Assembly: GCA_949840905.1 (NCBI GenBank)
Contig: CATKXW010000008.1
Span: 1 to 64,000, forward strand
Reading direction: 5' to 3'
Length of the DNA: 64,000 nucleotides
Origin: an uncultured Eggerthellaceae bacterium
Lineage (GTDB): Bacteria > Actinomycetota > Coriobacteriia > Coriobacteriales > Eggerthellaceae
The translations under genes were made by a program, and so were the position numbers. The notes beneath the pieces were generated by a model. It saw only the letters and a list, made by a program, of their open reading frames with translations, was not told the origin of the DNA and did no database searches. Shown piece by piece: positions 51,401-58,998 of this stretch; position 1 is the stretch's first letter; every line of letters begins with the position of its first letter.

Positions 51401-53876
51401 ACCATGAAGTACCGCCGTCGATCCGAGACGCCTTCTGATCGCACCCGATGGCGCAGACCCTATTCGCTCGCTCCATGCCCACGATGGATGCTACGCTCGC
51501 GCTGTAGCGCGACGCTGGCACGAAGATGTTGTCCAAGCGGGTCTTGTAAGATGCGCGATGGGCTTCATCAAGCGGAACGTTCGTCTCGTAGATGCCGGTC
51601 GAGCCCGTGGCGATGAGCATAGCGGTCGACGCGAAATACTGCGACCCGGGCTTCAACGTCAGCCACAGCGGCAGGCAATCCGGATAGCGCTTGACCTGGT
51701 CCCAGCCGCGCCAGGTCAGCTGATCAGGATCGACCACGCCCTCCACGGCAGGCGGCTCGTATTCATGATAGAACGCGATGGTGCTCATGTAGTCGGCGAA
51801 CCAATCAGCTACGTTGGTGTAGTTCGTCGTGCGAGCAACGAGGCGCTCGATGAGCGCCGTGATGCTGCTCACGCCGGTATAGGGCTGCAACATGGTCACG
51901 AACATCCCGCTGGATAGCTTATCCACTGCAGCGAGAGTGTACATGGAGGAGGATCTGACCATAGGGGTCATGTTGACCAGAGAGCAACCCGACCGGAGAA
52001 CGCCGCCTCGAAACGCCATGATGAGGAACGCATTAGCATCGTTGTGGAACCCTTCTTCTTCGCTCCCGCCGAAGTTGAAATCGAAGAAGCGATCGTAGTA
52101 GGTATAGAGCATCAGCAGATTGAAGAGCTGCACCTCAGGGGCCGTCGCGCCCCAATCGGTCGAGGGCATGGCCGTCTCGGCAGTGCTCATCACGTCTTGC
52201 CACACGCGGCAATCGGTGTAGACCGCGCTCCAGGCATCGATGTTAGAGACCAGATCAGCAGCAACCCTTTCAGCCTTACCACGAATATCGACATCGTAGT
52301 GGTCACGCACGACGCGCTGCACCTTCGCACGGGAATCCTTGTTGAACGTGCCGAAGTAGCTGTCCCAGCTCTTCGATCGGATGAAGCTGGAGATGCGATC
52401 GATCCCCGTCCGCGACTCTTCTCCCAGCACCCAGAAATCTGGTTGGTAGAGCAGACCGGAGCCCTTCGTCACGTAGGTGGCCGCCAACGAATGAGTGCCG
52501 AGATGGTCCACCTCTAACGCTTCGAAGGTGCCATCCGAGAAGCACACCATGGCCCGCGTAACTGCCGTCTCCTCCCCCTCCATCAGGCTCACGCGCATGC
52601 CGTCCCCTTCGCGGACGGGCCACAGCTCTTGGATGGCCTTGGTGGCAAGTGCGCTTCCCGCCACCATGGCATTGCCCGACATCACGATGTCTGCATAGGG
52701 TGCGAAAGGAGCTAATCGATAGGCGTTCAGATATGCTCGATCCCGAGAAGCATCATAGCCGGGCACCGTTGCCAGCTTCGCCAAGACGGTGCTCTCGCTC
52801 GCCCCCGGTTGACCAGCGACCACGTTCACATAACCATCGGAGCCCACCCCGGTGGTGAAGAAGATCTCAGAGGTCCTCTCCGCCTCGCCCAGAGAGGTCG
52901 GCATCTTCAGGGTGATATAGCCTTTACCGTCCGCGTAGCGGGCCGAGACCACCGGAGCATAGAACGCCGGCATGTTGTAGGATCGTACGAAAACGGTGTA
53001 TCGAGAAGGATTCTTGGCCACATCGCTGAAGAAGAAATCATGGGTCTTCAAGAAGCCGGACTGATTGTAGAGAGCAACGGATTTGACGTCTTTCAGCTCG
53101 ATGTCGGTCGAATAGCTGCGTGCGCTCGGAGCCGCATCTCTTTCGATGGTGGGCAACGCAGACCATAGCGCATCGAGGGCCGATGCGAAGGATCGCAAAG
53201 GCCGCGGTCCTGCCGCAGGCTCGGCCGCCAGCGCCGGATCGCCATCGAGAGCCGCCTCGGCTTCGGCGGCCTTACGGGCTATCTCGTCCACCATCTCCTC
53301 AGTGAAAGGCTCCACCTCCGCAGACGCTGCAGCGCTTCGCTGATCAGCCTCCTGCTCCTTGCGCTGCTCTTCAGCCAGCACATCATCGTAGCTATCGAGA
53401 TGATTGCCGCACCGGCTCTCCACCTCTTGAGCAGCCGACGAGAGAGCATCAGCCGAAGGAGCATCTTCCAGATAAGACCCGGTGAGCGAATCCACGACGA
53501 ACTCGTTTTGCAGATCAGCATCGGTCAAGGTGCCATCCGCCAGATACCTCTCGAGAATAGCCTTCGCCTGCTCTTCGGTCGCCGGAGCAACGAGCTGGCC
53601 CTCAGAGGCGGGAACAGGGGTCTGCGCCCCAGAGGCGTCCACCACGGTGCCATCAAGGGGCACGTCCAGATCTATCCGCCCGATACCGTCTGTCGCATAG
53701 GACGGGCCGGCCATGGTCTCGGTGGCGCCATCAGGCTCGGCATAGGCCGGAGCAAGGTCGGAAAGGGAAAGAGCGGGCATCACCAACGCGACAACGACCA
53801 AGACGGACAAGATGACGCGCCCTTTGATTCGCAGCGTTTCTCGTATGGTTTCGAGCACCTTGGCCATCCTCCTCAT
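45420..53876 (-). CDS. Giant secreted, wall-anchored zinc metalloprotease of M26/Zmp type with InlB-like repeats
   Basis: About 2,818 residues from the ATG at 53876. ATG at 53867 or GTG at 53858 (9 bases after AGGAGG) are alternatives; a longer frame to 53939 covers the promoter and is rejected. Order: signal peptide (to AYA, about 46); Glu/Ala-rich coil (165-215); a domain with VFVRSYNMPAFYAPV; a catalytic region with HEMAHAIDND (891-900, nucleotides 51206-51177) and NTEDYTDGFLTQ, matching 'HEMTH...E' of IgA1-protease/ZmpB/ZmpC (M26). A beta-helix part with GLUG-like repeats follows (about 1240-1600). Then come seven InlB B repeats (FxGWY...G.K.F.AKW, nucleotides about 46430-48090), a Gly/Asp/Asn/Pro spacer, a Gly/Ser/Thr region, LTATGDDL, a membrane helix and RRGNSRR. 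LTATG looks like a variant sortase signal. Substrate unknown; mucin or IgA are guesses. The catalytic domain precedes the beta-helix, unlike the usual M26 order. Confidence 0.85.
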   Translation of the reverse strand: MRRMAKVLETIRETLRIKGRVILSVLVVVALVMPALSLSDLAPAYAEPDGATETMAGPSYATDGIGRIDLDVPLDGTVVDASGAQTPVPASEGQLVAPATEEQAKAILERYLADGTLTDADLQNEFVVDSLTGSYLEDAPSADALSSAAQEVESRCGNHLDSYDDVLAEEQRKEQEADQRSAAASAEVEPFTEEMVDEIARKAAEAEAALDGDPALAAEPAAGPRPLRSFASALDALWSALPTIERDAAPSARSYSTDIELKDVKSVALYNQSGFLKTHDFFFSDVAKNPSRYTVFVRSYNMPAFYAPVVSARYADGKGYITLKMPTSLGEAERTSEIFFTTGVGSDGYVNVVAGQPGASESTVLAKLATVPGYDASRDRAYLNAYRLAPFAPYADIVMSGNAMVAGSALATKAIQELWPVREGDGMRVSLMEGEETAVTRAMVCFSDGTFEALEVDHLGTHSLAATYVTKGSGLLYQPDFWVLGEESRTGIDRISSFIRSKSWDSYFGTFNKDSRAKVQRVVRDHYDVDIRGKAERVAADLVSNIDAWSAVYTDCRVWQDVMSTAETAMPSTDWGATAPEVQLFNLLMLYTYYDRFFDFNFGGSEEEGFHNDANAFLIMAFRGGVLRSGCSLVNMTPMVRSSSMYTLAAVDKLSSGMFVTMLQPYTGVSSITALIERLVARTTNYTNVADWFADYMSTIAFYHEYEPPAVEGVVDPDQLTWRGWDQVKRYPDCLPLWLTLKPGSQYFASTAMLIATGSTGIYETNVPLDEAHRASYKTRLDNIFVPASRYSASVASIVGMERANRVCAIGCDQKASRIDGGTSWLERENYWGKKLTEDPYHKGFTDPIGYYISAGQGAAAMTLNSSLTKKRIHFLAYTSLGCAWNYYWSHEMAHAIDNDVFLNGDRRGGDNTEDYTDGFLTQSHGRMSYTMNLTYDYSLSTDMTTNVTRERIQSKEKVNDYYSKLYDTLDVLDYAALKAFLELDKDEQTAVASQAWFDGQNGSSALDTGSTATILWSRKKVLDNYDGTDATTPVNSAAFVDGTRKFETPEEVYDNQIFLFPGLGETNNATWLWANYVSTDLTGVWWFPVHCNGNRPDSRSFKLQCYRMFGSDGYDAWANFARSGGGDLAKLKAITGYSSFKEWQMAKWSAIEANKSGLSYIGFDELVDKFEMALRADAEKRDRNLTQMNSLRVRMLYMMKRITNDFRYGIYDDHAPVKHISTLADLRAIAEDPYGNYVLDNDIDASGVLMEGTKGLVDCVFMGKLDGQGHAISSAETILPNLFTGVKHGYIKDLTLCGVPTDRISASIVNSELDNISYQRFERKIYDVEDFVGISDDLKIGVDKFHLMADLDFTEWSAANEAAEAKADAVVSQAMSGTVTDPKVFEGNGHVITGLTGASLFANVYNAQISGLTIRECSNLRDAASSQQLGILASRSLKSKFSDLFFDKVELRGKARIGFVSGDDGWMGVSGVTAQGSRFERIQVTNGKMTCGTAAVSAQSGWGGFITGWMLNGSMEDIYVQGSLATYGARCGGVLGAIAGSAQLNRCISKVDLGIGVNSVASKVGVLLGDIDVDHRGEYDAESTRISNCIGLGKPTPRQSDFEFPANTGWRLAGYTVKEAASAFQNCYEDTAFKFGRTLTQDETADVSYARSTIYVVARDEQGSSLPGIYSFPYLRAKATYERWGFSDQIWEFDPTIKVGHPVLRFEGDKETFFDYDMDFKLDYKSEKLLFWGSSFDRTKVRIHNLPYRALKDDAGHNISKGDWQNPIFSSLPPTKFSSITEEPDSIDLSEVIEYERFENEETALKGTRSVSLYYDVRDSGKPYSFEKSIEISPRPKMDCADRVHGVQAGADGMGAIHFASIGIYDASELEYRPAIAENAVAVEQSGSSGWTPITAAVTPVEPGEYEVRIAATDHSFASYAVQVEVAPYDPSAFVFPLVLDRNGGEWAEGYAPPQAFDKQQGLRLPTADDISRSGYTFRGWYAEPDFSGSPVTEVVAGTAEPKTFFARWDANAYDVKLHLEGGSFRDPGDEVSRYMAGVGAMLPVPVHPYRAFAGWYDNAECIGSAIEAISPSDFGDKELWAKWEAVTYTVILHVQDGLLPEGMDAVFTYEAGVGAALPGAGVITREGHTFRGWYEDQACMGAPLSAISSSDTGDKELWAKWTADIYDVVLVMNQGKPLVGESDIVSYQYGIEVQLPEMERNGYEFGGWYDNDAFTGSPVKTIPAGEMGDKRFWAQWKPYTYTISYDLGKDDKGDVPPAIDLDGFLSYTTGPAFRLPDASVMAWEGHVFAGWYDNADLTGSSVTEIPAEGYGDVTFYAKWAGNACVLSYHGNGGSFVGELTSVFDFDTDGVSEGDEVRLPDATLIARTGYTFDGWYQEATLSGEAIESVRLVRGVIELYAKWSPVEYKIAYELNDGTWVAGYSAPRSYTIESPLVMLPAATSIVREGYEFKGWYDTSVLDGAQVTAIHTGGTGDKTFYAKWEERSVAPPDPGPGPGPEEPELKIVSIVLEGVAETSVTWDESGYGRIEVPRANMPTKPEDLHVTVPTGVEVHSIEKRERGLFEHVLAFFAATDTSSDIWDIVLRSIADPSHEKRYTLEVVPVDDETPPGGDGDGDDNPGGDGDGDDNPGGDGDNDPDGDGDGNGDGDPGGDGDNSPGGDGDGDNPGGDGDGDGDDGPGGNGDDEPGNNDDQRPGGDGPGGSGGGPNGSSSGSGNGKNDMGSGIPGGNTSGGSGTLGGGATGGAGSNGSSNGGTAGTGTAGGASGGNGAKATAVGNANGTALTATGDDLVALSAVLAMTGLVLGLIGVILYRRGNSRR
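45790..46060 (-). repeat. Gly/Asp/Asn/Pro-coding short tandem repeats
   Basis: Imperfect repeats of a 30- and shorter-base unit encode (P)GGDGDGDDN-type motifs. They form a flexible, acidic spacer between the last InlB-like repeat and the wall anchor. Such DNA is prone to length changes, so strains may differ here. Confidence 0.8.
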
Positions 53877-54212
53877 CGCGCGACGGGGCAAGAGAATACA
53901 GTCGTGCTCATTATACCGAGGGAGGTAACGATCCATCAACGAAATCCCCCGTTAAGAAGCACTTTCCACACCTCCCTCCTTCCACCCATCCCCTATAACG
54001 GCCCGCTAGTCTCGACCGACGACATACCCCCGCCCGAACACCCCGAAAAACCCTTCACAGCGTCTCCATATTCCAAGGCGCCATCAGGGAGAGACGCCGA
54101 AAGAGAAGCGAGGAGGTCTCGAGCGGTGAGCTCGCCTTGCGCCGCCTCGTCTCCTTGACGCGCTCGACAAGCTTTCATCCTCGGGATGTTTAGGGTATAA
54201 TCCTTCTGCTCT
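53877..54212. other. Divergent gap between the giant protease gene and tRNA-Gly
   Basis: About 335 bases. It holds the protease promoter at the left, and a TATAAT (54196-54201) 12 bases before the tRNA at the right. Small open frames here have no ribosome binding site. I see nothing else. Confidence 0.55.
53910..53939 (-). promoter_or_regulatory. Promoter of the giant protease gene
   Basis: TTGATG (53939-53934), 18 bases, TATAAT (53915-53910). Transcription would begin near 53903, giving a leader of 27-45 bases depending on the start codon. Confidence 0.7.
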
Positions 54213-54286
54213 GCGGGCGTAGTTCAATGGTAGAACCCGAGCCTTCCAAGCTCGTGACGCGGGTTCGATTCCCGTCGCCCGCTCCA
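54213..54286 (+). tRNA. tRNA-Gly (anticodon TCC)
   Basis: 74 bases with CCA encoded. Acceptor GCGGGCG pairs with CGCCCGC; the D arm is GTTCAATGGTAGAAC; the anticodon stem CGAGC/GCTCG encloses CTTCCAA with TCC; the T arm is CGGGTTCGATTCCCG. TATAAT lies 12 bases upstream (54196-54201). It reads GGA and, by wobble, GGG codons. Confidence 0.97.
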
Positions 54287-54302
54287 TCAGAGATCCTTCG
54301 AG

Positions 54303-54330
54303 AGCCGTCTCCATCAGGGGCGGCTTTCGC
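54303..54330 (+). terminator. Weak terminator after tRNA-Gly
   Basis: AGCCG (54303-54307) pairs with CGGCT (54321-54325), followed by TTCGCATTCTT. Short stem, so tentative. Confidence 0.4.
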
Positions 54331-54348
54331 ATTCTTCCGGCGCATAAG

Positions 54349-54377
54349 AATGGGTCGCGCGATATGCGCGACCCATT
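54349..54377 (-). terminator. Terminator of the second AGCS gene
   Basis: AATGGGTCGCGC (54349-54360) and GCGCGACCCATT (54366-54377) form a perfect 12-base stem with a 5-base loop, 26 bases past the AGCS stop. CTTATGC follows on the minus strand; it could also act for the tRNA from the other side. Confidence 0.7.
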
Positions 54378-54403
54378 GCGGTCTTGCCTGTGGAAGATAG
54401 GAG

Positions 54404-55945
54404 CTACATGGTAGGTTCCATCTCCCAGCTCTTCGAGCCGCCGGCGGCCTCGGCATCAGGATCGTCATCGTCGTTCTTCGGCATCTTCCAATCGGCCGAA
54501 TCATCAGGACGCGGTGCCATGTCGGCCTCCACGCCGTTGGCCTCCTTCAAGCGCGTGAAGTAGCTGCGCGTCTCTTTCACCACCAGGCCCGACAGCGCGA
54601 TCAGGGCTACCATGTTGGGCAGCGCCATGCAGGCGTTGAAGATGTCAGCGATGGTCCACACGGCTGAAACGGTCATGTAGGGACCGATGAACACCGCAGC
54701 GATGTACAGCCAGCGATAGACCTTCACCGCACGGCGGGAACCGTTGCTGAAGTACTCCAAGCAGCGCTCGCCGTAGTAGTCCCACCCGAGGATGGTGGTG
54801 AAGCCGAACAGGGCCAGACACGCCATCATGATGAACGAGACCACCTGACCGTCGATGAACGGCAGACCCGACTGGAACGCCGCCGTGGTGACGCCCGCGC
54901 CTTCGAGGCCGGGCACCTGGTAGGCACCGGTCATGACGATGGCCAGACCGGTCATGGAGCACACCACGATGGTATCGAGGAACGTGCCGGTCATGGAGAT
55001 GAGGCCCTGGCGCACCGGCTCGTTGGTCTTCGCGGCCGCAGCGGCGATGGGAGCCGAGCCAAGACCGGCCTCGTTGGAGAAGATGCCACGGGCCACGCCC
55101 TTCTGCATGGCCACGATGATGGCACCGAGCATGCCGCCAGCCGCTGCCTGCAGGCCGAAGGCGCTCTGCACGATGGTCAGCAGCGCATCAGGCAGCTTCG
55201 AGATGTTCGCCCCGATCAGGATGAGCGAGAACACCACGTACACAACCACCATGGCCGGGATGACCTTCTCCGACACGCTGGCGATGCGGCGAAGGCCACC
55301 GATGACCACCAGGCCCACCAGCACGGCCAGCAGCAGCGAGCCGATCACGGTGGCCCAGGAGTAATCCATGCCGAACAGCGACACTGTGGCCGCCTTCTCA
55401 GGATCGAAGAAGCCGGTGATGGCGCTGGAGATGGAGTTCACCTGCGTGAACGTGCCGATGCCCATGAGGCCCACGCACATGCCGAAGAACGCGAACAGCT
55501 TGGCCAGCCAACGCCAGTTGCGGCCCATGCCGCGTTCGATGTAATAGAACGGGCCGCCCAGCACATGTCCGTCCTTGCGCACGGTGCGGTACTTCACGGC
55601 CAGAACGCCCTCGGAATACTTCGTGGCCATGCCGAACAGCGCGGCGATCCACATCCAGAACAGCGCGCCTGGGCCGCCAGCCACCACGGCGGTGGCCACG
55701 CCCACGATATTACCGGTGCCGATGGTGGCCGACAGAGCCGTGCACAGCGCCGCGAAGCTGCTGACCTCGCCCTTGCCGCCCTTCTCGTTCTTCACCATGT
55801 AGCGCAGCGCGCGCCCGAGCTGCGAGAACTGCAATCCCTTCAAACGACACGTCAGCAGAAGGCCGCCCACCAAGATGAGCGCCATCAACGGAACGCCCCA
55901 GATCCAATCGTCTATGACGCCAAGGATAGAATCTATCGCTTCCAT
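54404..55945 (-). CDS. AGCS family sodium/glycine (or alanine) symporter under a glycine riboswitch
   Basis: 513 residues from the ATG at 55945; the frame is open far upstream but that part is the riboswitch leader. Family motifs: SSFAALCTALSATIGTGNIVG, GGPGALFWMWIAALFGMATKY and GVARGIFSNEAGLGSAPIAAA. About ten membrane helices. The C-terminal tail is charged and Asp-rich. A GGAG site precedes the ATG. The glycine aptamer upstream makes glycine the likely substrate, more strongly than for the paralogue at 30445-31956. Confidence 0.92.
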   Translation of the reverse strand: MEAIDSILGVIDDWIWGVPLMALILVGGLLLTCRLKGLQFSQLGRALRYMVKNEKGGKGEVSSFAALCTALSATIGTGNIVGVATAVVAGGPGALFWMWIAALFGMATKYSEGVLAVKYRTVRKDGHVLGGPFYYIERGMGRNWRWLAKLFAFFGMCVGLMGIGTFTQVNSISSAITGFFDPEKAATVSLFGMDYSWATVIGSLLLAVLVGLVVIGGLRRIASVSEKVIPAMVVVYVVFSLILIGANISKLPDALLTIVQSAFGLQAAAGGMLGAIIVAMQKGVARGIFSNEAGLGSAPIAAAAAKTNEPVRQGLISMTGTFLDTIVVCSMTGLAIVMTGAYQVPGLEGAGVTTAAFQSGLPFIDGQVVSFIMMACLALFGFTTILGWDYYGERCLEYFSNGSRRAVKVYRWLYIAAVFIGPYMTVSAVWTIADIFNACMALPNMVALIALSGLVVKETRSYFTRLKEANGVEADMAPRPDDSADWKMPKNDDDDPDAEAAGGSKSWEMEPTM

Positions 55946-56078
55946 ACCCTCTCTTCTCCCCTTCTCCTTCGTAGACCAGCTTCGCGCTCCTTGAACCTCC
56001 CGCACGACGATGGCATGAGGCCCGCCCTCGAAGCGAAGATGCTCGCGAGACCCACGGGAAAAGAGATAGATAGGGAGA

Positions 56079-56118
56079 ATAGCGGCCGCCAGAGACGGCG
56101 GGCGCTCATTCACGCTAT
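56079..56118 (-). terminator. Expression-platform hairpin of the glycine riboswitch
   Basis: ATAGCG/CGCTAT (56113-56118 with 56079-56084) and an inner CCGCC/GGCGG pair around a small loop form a strong hairpin directly after the aptamer's GGACAGAG. TTCTCCC follows, so it may be a terminator whose formation depends on glycine. The direction of control is not evident. Confidence 0.5.
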
Positions 56119-56280
56119 CTCTGTCCTTTCGCCTGAGAGTTTCAGCGACGGAGAAGGACCGCTCCTTTGAGTCGCACAGAACGGACCGGTCTCGTCGCTT
56201 TGCACCTTCGGCACCCGCATCCGCTTCGCGGTCGGGATTCTCCAGAGGCCCCATCCACGCCCTGTCTCTCCAGCGATCCA
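56115..56280 (-). promoter_or_regulatory. Glycine riboswitch
   Basis: On the minus strand the signatures are GTGCCGAAGGTGCAA (56217 downward) and AAACTCTCAGGCGAAAGGACAGAG-type core (56142-56119), the two most conserved parts of the glycine aptamer. GGAGA near 56244 pairs with TCTC to close it. Another GGAGAG lies at 56271-56266; this may be the true P1 with a longer P2, or a remnant of a first aptamer. Only one full aptamer is seen. Confidence 0.9.
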
Positions 56281-56319
56281 GAGCGCTTCTCATGAGGTAA
56301 AGCGCTATTAGCGGCAGCT

Positions 56320-56347
56320 ATTATACCGCCGAGGCTGCTTCGTGCAA
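56320..56347 (-). promoter_or_regulatory. Promoter of the glycine riboswitch / AGCS unit
   Basis: TTGCAC (56347-56342), 16 bases, TATAAT (56325-56320). Transcription would start near 56313, just ahead of the aptamer. Confidence 0.7.
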
Positions 56348-56392
56348 GCACGAATGCGGCAACGATGCGAGCAGCGGCCGTATCGCCGCGCG

Positions 56393-57007
56393 TTAGGCGC
56401 TCAGCAGCTCCTTCAAAGCCCGCAGCGCATCACCGCGATGGGAGATGGCGCTCTTGGTCTGCTGGTCCACTTCGGCCAGGGTGCGAGCGCCCTCGTAGGC
56501 ATCGGGAAGGAACAGCGGGTCGTAACCGAAGCCCTCGGTGCCGCGCGGCTCACGGCCTATGCGCCCCTCGATGGTTCCTCGCGCGACGGTCTCAACACCC
56601 TCCTCGTCGAGGAACACCAGCGTGCACACGAAGCGGGCGGTACGCTCGGCATCGGCCGTGGAGGCCAGCTCCTCCAACAGCTTGGCATTATTGGCCGCGT
56701 CATCGCCGTCTTGGCCCGCATAGCGTGCCGAGAACACCCCCGGCGCGCCATGGAGCGCATCTACCTCCAGACCGCTATCGTCGGCGAGCACCGCCACCTT
56801 CCCCAGCCCCTCGACGTTCCGAGCCGCCGCCTGAGCCGCATAAGCCTTGATGCGGGCATTACCGAGGAACGTATCGGCATCCTCCGCCGGATCGGAGTCG
56901 ACGCCGGCTTGCCGCAGCGTGAGGAACCGCCACTCCTCAAGATCGAGAGCGTTGGCTATCTCGTCGGCCTTATGGGCGTTGTTGGAGGCGATGATGACGG
57001 TGCGCAT
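56393..57007 (-). CDS. rdgB: dITP/XTP pyrophosphatase (RdgB/HAM1)
   Basis: 204 residues. It removes noncanonical purine nucleotides. The N-terminus has ASNNAHKADEI, the central region LADDSGLEVDALHGAPGVFSARYAG with the metal-binding Asp, and the end shows FGYDPLFLPD and SHRGDALR. It lies 52 bases after murI; the murI-rdgB pairing is common in bacteria. AAAGGA precedes the ATG. Confidence 0.95.
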   Translation of the reverse strand: MRTVIIASNNAHKADEIANALDLEEWRFLTLRQAGVDSDPAEDADTFLGNARIKAYAAQAAARNVEGLGKVAVLADDSGLEVDALHGAPGVFSARYAGQDGDDAANNAKLLEELASTADAERTARFVCTLVFLDEEGVETVARGTIEGRIGREPRGTEGFGYDPLFLPDAYEGARTLAEVDQQTKSAISHRGDALRALKELLSA

Positions 57008-57059
57008 GGGACGGGGAGTTCCTTTCGTCTATCGAGGCGAAGCAGCCTGATGGGGAGGG

Positions 57060-57923
57060 TCAAAGGGCGATGGAACGAACGTCGGCCATCTCCATGGAGA
57101 GCACCCGCGCACCGAAGCGACAGAACTCCTCCACGTCGCTTCCCGTGGTGAGGAACGTGCGCTCTGGCTCATGGGCGCTCTGGGCGAGCGCACCGCGGCG
57201 CTCCAGCAGCTCGCGCACGTCGCGGGCGGTCTCCTCGGCTGAGGAGACGAGGGTGACGTTGCGCCCCACCACCCCACCGATGAGAGCCTTCAGCAGCGGG
57301 TAGTGGGTGCATCCCAGCACGAGCGTGTCGATGTCGCAGCGGCGCAGAGGTTCGAGGTAGTCGCGGGCTATCTCCTCAAACTCGGGGCGAATGTAGACCT
57401 TCGACGCACCGGAGATGAAATCCTCGATAGGCCCTTCGGCCATGCGGATGCCCATCTCCGCGATCTCGACGAAGCGCGGCGTGGCCGTGGAGAACACCGT
57501 GATGCCCGCATCCAGATGACGGATGGCCTCAGCATAAGCGTTGGATCCCACGGTGGCCTTGGTGGCGATGACGCCCACCTTGCGGTTGCGCGTCATGCGC
57601 ACAGCAGCCCGAGCGCCCGGCTCCACCACGCCCACGATGGGCACGGCGAAGGTACGCTGCGCATGGGCGAGCCCGGCTGCGGTGGCGGTGTTGCATGCGA
57701 TGACGATGAGCTTCACGCCCTGCTCCACCAGCGCAGCGCATATCTGCTGCACGAAGCCGTCCACCTCGTCGAGGCTGCGCGGCCCATAGGGGCACCGCGC
57801 AGAGTCCCCCACGAACACCGTGCTCTCATGAGGCAGCGCCCGCACGATCTCGCGCAGCACCGTCAGCCCCCCGTAGCCAGAATCGAACACCCCGATAGGC
57901 GCGTTATCGTAAGCCGTTTCCAT
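57060..57923 (-). CDS. murI: Glutamate racemase
   Basis: 287 residues. It supplies D-glutamate for peptidoglycan. IGVFDSGYGGLTVL opens the enzyme; the two catalytic Cys are in IACNTATAAG and LGCTHYPLL. TATAAT ends 7 bases before the ATG and there is no ribosome binding site, so a leaderless transcript is likely. It heads the murI-rdgB pair. Confidence 0.95.
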   Translation of the reverse strand: METAYDNAPIGVFDSGYGGLTVLREIVRALPHESTVFVGDSARCPYGPRSLDEVDGFVQQICAALVEQGVKLIVIACNTATAAGLAHAQRTFAVPIVGVVEPGARAAVRMTRNRKVGVIATKATVGSNAYAEAIRHLDAGITVFSTATPRFVEIAEMGIRMAEGPIEDFISGASKVYIRPEFEEIARDYLEPLRRCDIDTLVLGCTHYPLLKALIGGVVGRNVTLVSSAEETARDVRELLERRGALAQSAHEPERTFLTTGSDVEEFCRFGARVLSMEMADVRSIAL

Positions 57924-57930
57924 AGCAGCG

Positions 57931-57936
57931 ATTATA
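57931..57936 (-). promoter_or_regulatory. -10 box of murI placed for a leaderless mRNA
   Basis: TATAAT on the minus strand, separated from the murI ATG (57923) by CGCTGCT only. No clear -35. The geometry matches that of murA. Confidence 0.6.
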
Positions 57937-57966
57937 CCTGAGACGGTCGCTGCGACTCTTCCCGCG

Positions 57967-58959
57967 CTACCCCAACCAGGTGAACATCTTGCGGATGTTG
58001 GCGCCCACCTGCTCTATCTCGTGGTCATTGATGGCCTGACGGTGTTCGAGCAGCCACTTATGACCGTTCGCGCAATCGTCCATGAACTCGGTGGCGAAGG
58101 TGCCATCTTGGATGCGCGCCAGTATCTCCTTCATGGCCTTACGGGACTGCTCGTTGATGACCTTGGGACCAGCATAGTACTCCCCGTACTCGGCGGTGTT
58201 GCTGATGGAATGGTTCATGAAATGGATGCCGCTCTCGTACATGAGGTCCACGATCATCTTCATCTCGTGATAGCACTCGAAGTACGCCAGCTCCGGCGGA
58301 TAGCCAGCATCGACCAGGGTCTCGAAACCGGCCTTCACCAGCTCCACCACGCCACCGCACAGCACGGCCTGCTCGCCGAACAGGTCCTCTTCGGTCTCCT
58401 CTTTGAACGTGGCCTTGATGACGCCAGAGCGGGTACCGCCCACGCCCCATGCGTAGGCCAGCGCCACGTCCCAGGCATCTCCTGTAGCATCCTGCTGCAC
58501 GCAGATGAGGTCGGGCACGCCGGAACCTTCTTGGTATTGACGGCGCACGATATGGCCGGGGCCCTTCGGCGCGCACATGATGACGTTCACGTCTTCGGGC
58601 GGCACGATATAACCGTAATGCACGTTGAAGCCATGAGCGAAGGCCAGAGTATCCCCCGCTCTCAGGTGCGGCGCTATCTGCTCCTCGTACACCTTCGGCT
58701 GCAGCTCGTCGGGAACGAGCACCATGATGAGGTCGGCTTCCTCGCATGCATCCTCGATGCTCATCGTCTTCAAGCCGGCCTCTTCGGCTGCCGCCCGCGA
58801 CTTCGAGCCTTCGCGCAATCCCACGCGCACATCGCAACCGGAATCGCGCAGATTCAGGGCGTGGGCATGACCCTGCGACCCATAGCCGATGATGGCTATC
58901 TTCTTATCTTTGATGATCGACGGATCGGCGTCTCGCTCGTACAGGATGGTCACTGCCAT
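57967..58959 (-). CDS. ilvC: Ketol-acid reductoisomerase (class I)
   Basis: 330 residues, the short bacterial class. It converts acetolactate or acetohydroxybutyrate to dihydroxy acids using [22 protein letters not shown] is the nucleotide loop; metal ligands are in [11 protein letters not shown] and [12 protein letters not shown]. The ending near MFTWLG is typical. It follows ilvN after 78 bases that contain a possible hairpin. AAGGAG lies upstream, though 14 bases from the ATG. Confidence 0.96.
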   Translation of the reverse strand: MAVTILYERDADPSIIKDKKIAIIGYGSQGHAHALNLRDSGCDVRVGLREGSKSRAAAEEAGLKTMSIEDACEEADLIMVLVPDELQPKVYEEQIAPHLRAGDTLAFAHGFNVHYGYIVPPEDVNVIMCAPKGPGHIVRRQYQEGSGVPDLICVQQDATGDAWDVALAYAWGVGGTRSGVIKATFKEETEEDLFGEQAVLCGGVVELVKAGFETLVDAGYPPELAYFECYHEMKMIVDLMYESGIHFMNHSISNTAEYGEYYAGPKVINEQSRKAMKEILARIQDGTFATEFMDDCANGHKWLLEHRQAINDHEIEQVGANIRKMFTWLG

Positions 58960-58998
58960 GGTCTCTCATGCTCCTTCTCTTCTCGGTCTTCTGAAAAC

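Noticed and set aside
53993-54178. 61-codon minus-strand frame
   Set aside because: No ribosome binding site or homologous look; lies in a promoter-containing gap.
55946-56293. Extended N-terminus of the second AGCS transporter
   Set aside because: This stretch is the leader with the glycine riboswitch; the transporter start at 55945 has a binding site and matches the family.
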